Assembly (NCBI RefSeq): GCF_900128905.1
Contig: NZ_FQTV01000014.1
Coordinates: 1-64,000, forward strand
Source: Bacteroides luti
GTDB lineage: Bacteria; Bacteroidota; Bacteroidia; Bacteroidales; Bacteroidaceae
DNA: 64,000 nt
Direction: 5' to 3'
The position numbers were made by a program, and so were the translations under genes. Of this stretch, positions 56,189 through 64,000 are shown in pieces (within the stretch, counting starts at the first letter, position 1; every line of letters begins with the position of its first letter). The notes below the pieces were generated by a model. The model was not told the DNA's origin and ran no database searches. It saw nothing but the letters and a program-made list of their open reading frames with translations.

Positions 56189-56196
56189 CAAATATA
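56189..56196 (-). promoter_or_regulatory. -7 promoter element (TATATTTG) for the barrel gene
   Basis: TAnnTTTG consensus on the minus strand, 85 bp before the start codon; divergent from the helicase promoter. Confidence 0.4.
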
Positions 56197-56268
56197 TTTA
56201 ATATTTCATTTTACACATCATTCATTAGTATTTAATAAAATCATTTATTGTATTTTCGTAATATATCT

Positions 56269-56276
56269 TATCTTTG
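56269..56276 (+). promoter_or_regulatory. -7 promoter element (TATCTTTG) for the helicase gene
   Basis: TAnnTTTG consensus 25 bp before the GTG at 56302 and downstream of the TTG at 56248, so it selects the GTG start. Confidence 0.6.
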
Positions 56277-56301
56277 TAATATACTAATAACAGGTAAAAA
56301 C

Positions 56302-58314
56302 GTGAAATTTACTATCGATACGGATAACAAAGAGTTTCAGGATGCACTGAACTTAATTCAATATACCCGACAATCCGTCTTTTTAACAGGAAAGGCTGGT
56401 ACGGGAAAATCTACATTTCTGAAATATATTTGTGAAAATACCCGAAAAAAGCATGTAGTCCTTGCCCCAACAGGCATAGCAGCAATCAATGCCGGTGGTA
56501 GTACACTTCACAGCTTTTTTAAACTTCCCTTTTACCCTCTCCTGCCCGATGATCCAAACTTTAGTCTTCAGGGCGGACGAATTCACGAGTTCCTGAAATA
56601 TCGTTCTGCACACCGCAAATTAATTAAAGAGGTTGAGCTGATTATCATTGATGAGATATCTATGGTAAGGGCAGATATTATCGACTTTGTAGATCGTGTG
56701 CTGAGGATTTATTCTCATAACATGAGGGAACCGTTTGGTGGTAAGCAAATACTTCTGGTGGGTGATGTTTACCAGCTGGAACCGGTTATAAAGAATGACG
56801 AACGGGAGATTTTGAATCGTTTTTATCCTTCGCCATTTTTCTTTTCGGCAAGGGTCTTTGGTGAAATTGACCTGGTATCAATCGAACTTAAAAAGGTTTA
56901 TCGACAAACTGATAAGGTTTTTGTAAGCGTACTTGATCATATCCGTAACAACACGGCCGGCGCTGCCGACTTGCAATTGCTCAATACAAGGTACAATACT
57001 CGTATAGAGGAATCTGAAGAAGATATGTACATTACTCTGGCCACGAGACGGGATAATGTAGACTTCATCAATGAAAAGAAACTAGCCGAGTTGCCTGGCG
57101 ATTCTGTGATATTCAGAGGCGAGATAACCGGAGACTTTCCGGAAAGCAGCCTGCCTACCCAGAAAGATCTGGAGCTGAAAGTGGGTGCTCAGATTATATT
57201 TATCAAGAACGATTACGAACGCCGCTGGGTAAACGGTACCATTGGAGTAATTTCTGCCATCGACGAAGAGGGCACAATCTATGTACTTACTGATGATGGA
57301 AAGGAATGCGACGTAAATAAAGACTGCTGGCGAAACATTCGCTATGTATATAATGAGAAAGAAAAAAAGATAGAAGAAGAAGAACTTGGTGTGTTTACGC
57401 AATATCCCATTCGGTTGGCATGGGCTATTACTGTTCACAAAAGTCAGGGCCTGACTTTTAGCAGAGTGGTTGTTGACTTTAGCGGAGGGGTATTTGCTGG
57501 CGGACAAGCATATGTAGCACTTAGCCGGTGTACTTCCTTGGAGGGTATTCAGTTAAAGAAGCAAATTTCCCGCGGAGATATATTCGTGAGACAGGAAATA
57601 GTAGACTTTGCCACACGTTTCAATAACCAGCTGGCAATTGAAAAAGCGTTAAAGCAGGCTCAGGCTGATATTCAATATGCGGAAGCTGTTAAGCAATTTG
57701 ACAACGGAAACTTTGAAGAATTCCTGGAGCAGTTCTTTTTAGCCATTCATTCCAGATATGACATAGAAAGACCTGTAGTAAAAAGATTTATACGGAAAAA
57801 GCTAGGAATTATAAACAAACTTAAGGAGGAAAACGTTGCTATTAAGAGGAAAATGGAGGAGCAACGGGCAAATCTGAAAAAGTATGCCAAGGAATATTAC
57901 GTCATGGGTAATCAGTGTATTACTCATGCGCATGATCTTAGGGCAGCATTGGCCAATTACGATAAAGCGCTGGAGTTGGATCCTAAAATGGTTGATGCCT
58001 GGGTAAGAAAGGGGTTAACTCTTTTCGAGGATAATAAAATACCCGAAGCGCTGGGATGCCTGAACGAAGCCATTAAGCTAAGTCCAAGAGCATTCAAGCC
58101 CCGGTATAACAGAGGAAAAATTCATCTACAGCTTAACCATATAGAAGAAGGTATTGCCGATTTGGAAAAGGCTTGTTCTATAAAACCTGAGCATGATAAA
58201 TCGCACGAATTACTGGGCGATGCTTATTCCCGGGTGGGAGATGAAGAAAAAGCAGCTATTCATTGGCGTATAGCCGAAGAATTAAGGAAGGAAAAAGATA
58301 ATTCAAGTAACTAA
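56302..58314 (+). CDS. PIF1-like helicase with C-terminal TPR repeats
   Basis: A 670-residue SF1B-type helicase. Walker A GKAGTGKST is at about 30-38, Walker B IIIDEISMVRADI at about 110, GDVYQLEPV-like motif III, and the C-terminal motif WAITVHKSQGLTF at about 375. After a charged linker there are three TPR-like repeats (about 535-665, ALANYDKALELDPKMVDAW and following). I use the GTG start at 56302, preceded by CAGG, because the promoter element lies downstream of the longer alternative. PIF1 helicases act at forks and on G-quadruplexes; the TPR part suggests a protein partner. Confidence 0.88.
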   Translation: MKFTIDTDNKEFQDALNLIQYTRQSVFLTGKAGTGKSTFLKYICENTRKKHVVLAPTGIAAINAGGSTLHSFFKLPFYPLLPDDPNFSLQGGRIHEFLKYRSAHRKLIKEVELIIIDEISMVRADIIDFVDRVLRIYSHNMREPFGGKQILLVGDVYQLEPVIKNDEREILNRFYPSPFFFSARVFGEIDLVSIELKKVYRQTDKVFVSVLDHIRNNTAGAADLQLLNTRYNTRIEESEEDMYITLATRRDNVDFINEKKLAELPGDSVIFRGEITGDFPESSLPTQKDLELKVGAQIIFIKNDYERRWVNGTIGVISAIDEEGTIYVLTDDGKECDVNKDCWRNIRYVYNEKEKKIEEEELGVFTQYPIRLAWAITVHKSQGLTFSRVVVDFSGGVFAGGQAYVALSRCTSLEGIQLKKQISRGDIFVRQEIVDFATRFNNQLAIEKALKQAQADIQYAEAVKQFDNGNFEEFLEQFFLAIHSRYDIERPVVKRFIRKKLGIINKLKEENVAIKRKMEEQRANLKKYAKEYYVMGNQCITHAHDLRAALANYDKALELDPKMVDAWVRKGLTLFEDNKIPEALGCLNEAIKLSPRAFKPRYNRGKIHLQLNHIEEGIADLEKACSIKPEHDKSHELLGDAYSRVGDEEKAAIHWRIAEELRKEKDNSSN

Positions 58315-58326
58315 GACATAGATATT

Positions 58327-61035
58327 ATGAATCAAAGAACAAAGAAAAGTTTAAAAATTACAGGACTTGTAATTGTATGTATTCTGGCACTTATGGCAAT
58401 ATTGCCGTATGCTTTTCGCGGAAAAATTGAGAAGATAGTTATTACAGAAGGTAATAAGATGCTAAATGCCAGATTTGGCTTCGAAGATTTAAACATTAGC
58501 TTGTTCAAGAACTTCCCTAAAGCTTCTATTTCTCTGAACAACTTCTACCTGAAAGGGGTCGATGAATTTGCCAAAGATACTTTGGTAAAAGCCGGAGACG
58601 CTACAGTAGCAATAGATCTTTTCTCCCTATTCGGAAGCAGTGGCTATGATGTTTCTAAAATTGAGATATCAGATGCTTATATCCATGCCATAGTTCTGAA
58701 GAACGGAAAGGTGAACTGGGATATAATGAAAACCGACACCACCAAAGTTACTCCTGCAACAGAAGAAACTACACCATTTAAACTGAAGCTTAAAAAGTTT
58801 ACTGCAGACAACGTAAACATCATCTATGATGATCGTCAGGCGGATATGTATGCTTCAATCGTGGGACTGAACACGGAATGTTCCGGCGACTTGACAGCCG
58901 ATCGCTCTACTCTGAAGATTGCTGCTAAAAGTAAAGGATTTACATTCAAGATGGGTGCTATTCCTTATATAAGCAATGCGGTTGTCTCTGCAGATATGGA
59001 TTTGGATGCCGACCTTGCTCATAGTAAATATACACTGAAAGAAAACAAATTCCAGTTGAATGCTATCAAGGCAGATGTTGACGGATGGGTGGCTATGCTC
59101 AATAATGGCGGTACGGATATGGATCTGAAGGTTAACACTAACGAAGTGGGCTTTAAAGATGTGCTTTCTCTGATACCGGCTATCTATGCAAAAGATTTTG
59201 AAGATGTAAAAGCTACCGGTAATGTTTCTCTTAAATTCAATGCTAAGGGTATTATGCTGGGCGACACCTTACCTGCTTTCAATGCAAGTATGGTGGTAAA
59301 GAATGGAACATTCAAGTATCCGTCGCTTCCTATGGGAGTAGATCAGATAAATATCAATGCTAGTGTGAAGAATCCGGGCGGTAGTGCAGATTTAACCGAG
59401 GTAAACATCAATCCGTTCAGCTTCCGCATGGCAGGCAATCAGTTTAGCTTAACATCAATCATCAAGACTCCTGTAAGTGATCCTGATGTAAAAGGTAGCG
59501 CAAAAGGTACTCTGAACCTGGGAATGATTAAACAGGTATATCCTCTGGAAGAAGGTATGGCTCTGAATGGTATTATCAGTGCCGATGTAAATATGGCGGG
59601 GCGTATGTCATACATTGAAAAAGAACAGTACGACAAGTTCCAGGCTTCCGGTTCTTTGAAGCTTAGCAACATGAAACTAAAGATGAAAGATATGCCTGAT
59701 GTAGATATTCAAAGATCTACGTTTACTTTCACTCCGAAATACCTGAATCTGAGCGAAACTACCGTAAAGATTGGCAAGAATGACATCACAGCCGATTGTC
59801 GATTGGAGAATTACATGGGGTATGTTCTGAAAGACAAAACATTGAAAGGTACAATGAACATAAAGTCTAACTACTTTAACCTGAACGACTTTATGGGAAC
59901 TACTTCAACAACTGCAGCTGGAACTTCGGGCACAGCTCAGGGCGCAGCCGCTGCTACCACAACAACAAGTGCTGCAACATCGGCTATTGAAATTCCTAAG
60001 AATATCGATTTCAATATGACTGCCAACATGAAGCAGGTTCTCTTCGACAAAATGGCTTTCAACGACATGAACGGAAAGTTATTGGTTAAAGATGGCAAGG
60101 TTGATATGCAGAATCTGTCAATGAACACCATGGGTGGATCGGTTGTAATGAATGGTTCTTACTCTACTGCACAAAGTGTAAAGAGTCCCGACCTGAATGC
60201 CGGATTTAAAATGAACAGCATTTCTTTTGCTCAGGCTTATAAGGAACTGGATATGGTTCAGAAACTGGCACCTATCTTCGAAGGTCTTAAGGGAGACTTC
60301 TCTGGTAATATGAATATTTCTACTAAACTAGATAATCAATTGTCTCCGGTATTTAACTCAATGCAAGGAGCCGGTAGTTTATCTACAAAAGATATTAGCC
60401 TCAGTGGTATAAATGTTATCGATAAGATTGCCACTGCTGTAAAGAAAGAGAGTCTGAAGAATCTGAAAGTAAAGGATATGAAGATAGATTTCACCATAAA
60501 AGACGGACGGGTGTCTACAAAACCATTCGACATCAAGTTTGGCGAAACCTTGCTTAACCTTTCAGGAACTACCGGTCTGGATCAGACTATTGATTATTCA
60601 GGAAAGATTAAACTTCCTGCTTCAACCGGTACGCTTGGACAACTCAGTACACTCGATCTTAAGATTGGTGGAACATTCACTTCGCCAAAAGTTTCTATCG
60701 ACACTAAGAGCATGGCAAAACAAGTGCTTAGCAGTGCAAAAAACAAAGCAATAAGTGAAGTTGGAAAGAAACTGGGTATAGATTTAGGTGATGCTCAGAA
60801 ACAGAAAGAGGCTTTAGTTACCAATGCACAGAAAGCGGGAGATAAGCTGGTTGCCGAAGCGCAAAAGCAAGCAGACGATTTAGTGGCAAAAGCCGGAGGT
60901 AATATATTGAAGAAACTTGCTGCTCAGAAAGCTGGAGAGGTTTTGGTAAAAGAGGCTAAGAAAGAATCGGATAAATTAGTAAAAGAAGCTGAAGCACAAG
61001 GTGATAAGCTGATAGAAAAAGCAAAAAGTGAGTAA
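58327..61035 (+). CDS. AsmA family protein
   Basis: A 902-residue protein with one N-terminal membrane segment (about 10-30) and a long AsmA-like beta-rich domain, recognised by LNARFGFEDLNISLFKNFP and SISLNNFYLKG. The C-terminal AsmA_2 part ends in LDLKIGGTFTSPKVSID. The last 110 residues are a Lys/Ala/Glu-rich coil with repeats of the form KAGDKLVAEAQKQADDL. AsmA-family proteins bridge inner and outer membranes and carry lipids. It follows the helicase by 12 bp. Confidence 0.88.
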   Translation: MNQRTKKSLKITGLVIVCILALMAILPYAFRGKIEKIVITEGNKMLNARFGFEDLNISLFKNFPKASISLNNFYLKGVDEFAKDTLVKAGDATVAIDLFSLFGSSGYDVSKIEISDAYIHAIVLKNGKVNWDIMKTDTTKVTPATEETTPFKLKLKKFTADNVNIIYDDRQADMYASIVGLNTECSGDLTADRSTLKIAAKSKGFTFKMGAIPYISNAVVSADMDLDADLAHSKYTLKENKFQLNAIKADVDGWVAMLNNGGTDMDLKVNTNEVGFKDVLSLIPAIYAKDFEDVKATGNVSLKFNAKGIMLGDTLPAFNASMVVKNGTFKYPSLPMGVDQININASVKNPGGSADLTEVNINPFSFRMAGNQFSLTSIIKTPVSDPDVKGSAKGTLNLGMIKQVYPLEEGMALNGIISADVNMAGRMSYIEKEQYDKFQASGSLKLSNMKLKMKDMPDVDIQRSTFTFTPKYLNLSETTVKIGKNDITADCRLENYMGYVLKDKTLKGTMNIKSNYFNLNDFMGTTSTTAAGTSGTAQGAAAATTTTSAATSAIEIPKNIDFNMTANMKQVLFDKMAFNDMNGKLLVKDGKVDMQNLSMNTMGGSVVMNGSYSTAQSVKSPDLNAGFKMNSISFAQAYKELDMVQKLAPIFEGLKGDFSGNMNISTKLDNQLSPVFNSMQGAGSLSTKDISLSGINVIDKIATAVKKESLKNLKVKDMKIDFTIKDGRVSTKPFDIKFGETLLNLSGTTGLDQTIDYSGKIKLPASTGTLGQLSTLDLKIGGTFTSPKVSIDTKSMAKQVLSSAKNKAISEVGKKLGIDLGDAQKQKEALVTNAQKAGDKLVAEAQKQADDLVAKAGGNILKKLAAQKAGEVLVKEAKKESDKLVKEAEAQGDKLIEKAKSE

Positions 61036-61052
61036 TCTAAACTCTATATACA

Positions 61053-61667
61053 ATGCTATTAAAATTATACGAAAAGAACAATAACCCGAAGGATATAGAA
61101 CAAATCGTTCAAGTCCTCCGCGACGGAGGAGTGGTTATTTACCCAACGGATACAGTGTATGCCATTGGTTGTCATGCATTACAAGTCCGTGCAGTAGAGA
61201 ACATCTGCCGTATAAAAGACATTGATCCGAAAAAGAAGAGTCTTTCCATCATTTGTTATGACCTGAGCAATATCAGTGAATATGCAAAAGTGGAAAACTC
61301 TACATTCAAACTAATGAAAAAGAATCTGCCGGGAGCGTTTACTTTTATCCTGGCTGCCGGCGGCAAACTTCCTAAGATATTCAAGAACAGGAAAGAAGTT
61401 GGTATTCGTGTGCCCGATAATAATATTATCCGCGAGATTTGCAGGCAACTGGATGCACCAATCTTAACCACAACTATTCCCTGGAATGAAAAAGAAGACA
61501 TTGAATATCTCACCACTCCGGAACTGATTGACGAGAAATTTGGTTATGAAGTAGATTTGGTCGTTGATGGAGGAATTGGAGGCATAGAGCCATCAACCAT
61601 CGTTGACTGTACTTCTGGTGAAGCCGAAATTGTTCGTCAGGGGAAAGGTATTCTGGAAGAAGTTTAG
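61053..61667 (+). CDS. L-threonylcarbamoyladenylate synthase-like protein (Sua5/YciO/TsaC)
   Basis: Makes threonylcarbamoyl-AMP for t6A37 of tRNAs, or belongs to the YciO branch with less certain role. The 204-residue protein has GGVVIYPTDTVYAIGCHA, KKSLSIICYDLSNISEYA, VGIRVPDN and the C-terminal EPSTIVDCT motif. It has the KR-containing substrate pocket in RIKDIDPKKKSLS. It starts 17 bp after the asmA gene. Confidence 0.9.
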   Translation: MLLKLYEKNNNPKDIEQIVQVLRDGGVVIYPTDTVYAIGCHALQVRAVENICRIKDIDPKKKSLSIICYDLSNISEYAKVENSTFKLMKKNLPGAFTFILAAGGKLPKIFKNRKEVGIRVPDNNIIREICRQLDAPILTTTIPWNEKEDIEYLTTPELIDEKFGYEVDLVVDGGIGGIEPSTIVDCTSGEAEIVRQGKGILEEV

Positions 61668-61729
61668 TTTGTTAGGTAGAGTTCGCTTAAAAAACATTGA
61701 AGTCGAAGCGTGCTTTGGAACAGCTAAGA

Positions 61730-61777
61730 AAAAGTCCAAGCCACACCAATACTATATTGAGTGTGGCTTGGACTTTT
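61730..61777 (+). terminator. Terminator of the tsaC-like gene
   Basis: A perfect 17-bp stem (AAAAGTCCAAGCCACAC and complement) with an inner CAATA/TATTG pair, followed by CTTTC. Confidence 0.85.
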
Positions 61778-61829
61778 CTTTCAGAGTTGCTCAAGACGAA
61801 TTAAGCCTGAAATCTACCGATTGTGCTTA

Positions 61830-61849
61830 AAAGAGTGATATCACTCTTT
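61830..61849. repeat. 20-bp perfect palindrome
   Basis: AAAGAGTGATATCACTCTTT is exactly self-complementary and sits between two separate terminators. Possible operator or hairpin; no gene overlaps it. Confidence 0.55.
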
Positions 61850-61867
61850 AATTTACCATATAAAAAA

Positions 61868-61905
61868 AACAGACTTAAGGCTTTGGATGAAGTCTCAAGT
61901 CTGTT
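61868..61905 (-). terminator. Terminator of nagB
   Basis: AACAGACTT pairs with AAGTCTGTT; eight T follow on the minus strand. Confidence 0.8.
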
Positions 61906-61949
61906 AGAAATAACCAGACATTTATATGTCCATTTATATCTGATAAATC

Positions 61950-62762
61950 TTATTTCAGTAACGTTTCAGGATCAATATGATCTGCTTCAATGTCTTTGAA
62001 GTAACGGTAAGTTCCTACCTTCAATTCATCGGCTGCTGCATCATCACAAACAACAATTCCTTTTTCGTGAAGTTGAAGAGCACTGATAGTCCACATCTGA
62101 GTAATTGAACCTTCAACAGCGTGATACAAAGCACGAGCTTTGTTGTGTCCATTAACAATGATAAGAACTTCTTTAGCAGAAAGAACTGTACCTACACCTA
62201 CAGTTAAAGCTGTTTTAGGAACCTTATTCACATCATTATCAAAGAAACGAGAGTTTGCAATGATTGTGTCTGTTGTTAAAGTCTTAACTCTAGTGCGAGA
62301 AGTTAGAGAAGATCCCGGTTCATTGAAAGCAATGTGTCCATCAGGACCAATACCACCAAGGAAAAGGTCAATACCACCATATTCTTTGATCTTAGCTTCA
62401 TAACGTTCGCATTCAGCTTCCAGATCAGCAGCATTACCATTCAGGATATTTACGTTTGCCTTAACAATATCAATATGATTAAAGAAATTGTTCCACATGA
62501 ATGAATAGTAGCTTTCCGGATGTGTTTGTGGAAGACCAACGTATTCGTCCATATTGAATGTTACCACATTCTTAAACGATACAATGCCTTTTTTGTGTAA
62601 ATCAATTAGTGCTTTGTACATTCCAAGAGGAGAAGATCCTGTTGGCAAACCAAGAACAAAAGGTTTCTCTGCAGTAGGATTAGCCTTATTAATCTTTGCT
62701 GCAACATAATTGGCAGCCCACTGAGAAATCTTCTGATAATCAGGTTGGATGATTAGTCTCAT
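61950..62762 (-). CDS. nagB: Glucosamine-6-phosphate deaminase
   Basis: Converts glucosamine 6-phosphate to fructose 6-phosphate and ammonia, feeding amino sugars into glycolysis. The 270-residue protein has [17 protein letters not shown], the FNMDEYVGL segment and [17 protein letters not shown] with the catalytic Asp, His and Glu. Strong codon bias suggests high expression. The FprA flavoprotein gene lies 27 bp upstream on the same strand. Confidence 0.96.
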   Translation of the reverse strand: MRLIIQPDYQKISQWAANYVAAKINKANPTAEKPFVLGLPTGSSPLGMYKALIDLHKKGIVSFKNVVTFNMDEYVGLPQTHPESYYSFMWNNFFNHIDIVKANVNILNGNAADLEAECERYEAKIKEYGGIDLFLGGIGPDGHIAFNEPGSSLTSRTRVKTLTTDTIIANSRFFDNDVNKVPKTALTVGVGTVLSAKEVLIIVNGHNKARALYHAVEGSITQMWTISALQLHEKGIVVCDDAAADELKVGTYRYFKDIEADHIDPETLLK

Positions 62763-62789
62763 AATAAAGTTTGTTTTAAGTTAGATTAT

Positions 62790-63998
62790 TTATAGTGTTT
62801 TAGATCTGTCAACTTTTAAACGATCGGCCATAGCTTTTGCCAGGTTTTCACATTGAGTATAAGTTATATCCTTCATACTTTGTTTCATTTCCACAGGATC
62901 ACCAATTAATTCAAACTTACTCTTTTCTGCAAACTCAGCCATTCTTTTCACAGCAGCGCCAGCCCAGCAAAAAGATCCAAAGTATCCCAAATAGCGTCCT
63001 TTCATATCTCTCACAAGTATTTTTGAAAGGATTGCTTCTACTTCAGGGAATATCTGGTTGCTGTAAGTAGGACTTCCGATAATAAGTCCTTTGTATTTAA
63101 ATATATCCATAAGGATATAAGAAGGATTTGATTTTGAGACATTGTGCATCACAATATTCTTAATGCCACAGGCAGAAAGTTCTGATGCAATGGTTTCGGC
63201 CATCTGTTCGGTATTACCATACATGCTTCCGTAAACAATTACCACTCCTTCATCGGCATCGTAGCGACTTAATTTATCGTATATACCAACGACTCTTTCT
63301 ATATTTTCCATCCATACCGGACCATGTGTAGAACAAATTGCGCTGATATGCAATCCTGCTAGTTTTTCGAGTGCTTTTTGTACCGGAGAACCATACTTTC
63401 CTACAATATTGGAATAGTAACGTACCATCTCATCCCAGTATTTATCAATATTCATACGGGAATCGATAAAGCCTCCGTCTAATGTTCCAAAACAACCAAA
63501 TCCATCACCCGAGAAGAGAACTCCGTCTGTTTCATCGTAAGTCATCATGGTTTCGGGCCAGTGAACCATTGGTGTAAGGTAGAATTTAAGTTTATGATGT
63601 CCTAAAGCAAGATAATCTCCATCTTTTACCAGATATTGTTCACCGGTAACTCCATAGAAACCTTCAATCATTCCGAAAGTCTGCTTATTACCTACAATAA
63701 CAATATCCGGATAGTGCTGTTTTATCAAACGAATAGAACCCGAGTGATCTGGTTCCATGTGATTAATAATCAAATAATTGATAGGACGATCACCTATTAT
63801 ATTTTTAATTTTGCGAAGAAAAATCTCAAAATAGCATACATCAACCGTATCAACAAGTGCCACTAATTCATCGTCAATAAGATAAGAATTATAAGATACA
63901 CCGTAAGGTAACGGCCACATTCCTTCAAACAACTGTTTGTTTCTGTCATTCACTCCTACATAGTGAACTTTCCCTTTTATTGTAGTCTTCTGTTGCAT
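62790..63998 (-). CDS. FprA-type A flavoprotein (O2/NO reductase)
   Basis: A 402-residue diflavin-diiron type flavoprotein. The N-terminal metallo-beta-lactamase domain carries the diiron ligands in NHMEPDHSGSI and later HWPETMMTY and SGDGFGCFG; the C-terminal flavodoxin domain starts at VVIVYGSMYGNTEQMAET. Members reduce oxygen to water or NO to N2O in anaerobes without releasing reactive species. The ATG at 63996-63998 is two bases from the window end, so the gene is complete but its promoter is outside. Confidence 0.93.
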   Translation of the reverse strand: MQQKTTIKGKVHYVGVNDRNKQLFEGMWPLPYGVSYNSYLIDDELVALVDTVDVCYFEIFLRKIKNIIGDRPINYLIINHMEPDHSGSIRLIKQHYPDIVIVGNKQTFGMIEGFYGVTGEQYLVKDGDYLALGHHKLKFYLTPMVHWPETMMTYDETDGVLFSGDGFGCFGTLDGGFIDSRMNIDKYWDEMVRYYSNIVGKYGSPVQKALEKLAGLHISAICSTHGPVWMENIERVVGIYDKLSRYDADEGVVIVYGSMYGNTEQMAETIASELSACGIKNIVMHNVSKSNPSYILMDIFKYKGLIIGSPTYSNQIFPEVEAILSKILVRDMKGRYLGYFGSFCWAGAAVKRMAEFAEKSKFELIGDPVEMKQSMKDITYTQCENLAKAMADRLKVDRSKTL

Positions 63999-64000
63999 AT

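Noticed and set aside
61603..61830. Open frame overlapping the end of the tsaC-like gene and its terminator
   Set aside because: It is a frame shadow of the tsaC-like gene continued through a strong hairpin; its residues mirror the hairpin arms.

Overview
The window looks like a low-GC chromosomal segment of a Bacteroides-type member of the Bacteroidales. Support for this is a fused lpxC-fabZ gene between lpxD and lpxA, several families typical of this group (DUF4831, DUF3256, DUF4286, DUF5715, a BspA-like leucine-rich repeat protein, a TPM/LemA pair), and the recurrent TAnnTTTG promoter element of Bacteroides upstream of many genes. Most of the window is ordinary core chromosome with clear stem-loop terminators.

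Layout. 1-9.5 kb: the 3' end of a GH3 glycosidase, a lipoprotein type I pullulanase behind ruvC and a DUF4286 gene, tRNA-Ala(GGC), a leucine-rich repeat surface protein, a decayed GH3 tail, a small exported protein and a GH2 beta-galactosidase. 9.8-22.4 kb: membrane pyrophosphatase, a SIMPL protein, the hpt-adk-obgE-pgeF-B3/4 operon, a POT peptide transporter, the NAD(P)HX repair enzyme and DUF4831. 22.4-26.1 kb: the accessory part. It holds wrecks of a VirE/DUF3874-like gene, an HU-like gene and a DUF2493-like gene, then an intact YqiA-like hydrolase and a lone PD-(D/E)XK nuclease. 26.1-37.7 kb: an OPT transporter paired with an orphan PqqD-like protein, class II aldolase, two secreted nuclease/phosphatase-type proteins, ribosomal protein L31 type B, DUF3256, an EamA transporter, truA and a DUF5715 (M15-like) lipoprotein. 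37.9-53.6 kb: a long plus-strand housekeeping run (phoH, purC, menG, aroE, hydrolase, TPM, lemA, purM, prfA, pyrF, HD protein, lpxD, lpxC-fabZ, lpxA, PRiA4_ORF3-like, miaA). 53.6-64 kb: DUF1648, SPFH, an outer-membrane barrel, a PIF1-like helicase with TPRs, AsmA, a TsaC/Sua5 protein, nagB and an FprA flavoprotein.

The most unusual signal is not a gene. Four intergenic sites carry short, mostly palindromic words repeated on a 22-23 bp ladder, with a different word at each site: GTAC cores at 635/657/679/701, GTAC in AAACATGTACA at 23053/23075/23097, CCGG in CACCCGGGTG at 34366/34389/34412/34435, and GTAGAC/GTCTAC at 55405/55425/55447. A fifth, less regular site repeats GCTAGACT in both orientations (34534-34626). 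Cores are kept while the spacers differ, and about two helical turns separate the copies. I do not recognise this as a named element. All coordinates come from reading the sequence by eye; functional names rest on family recognition without database searches.
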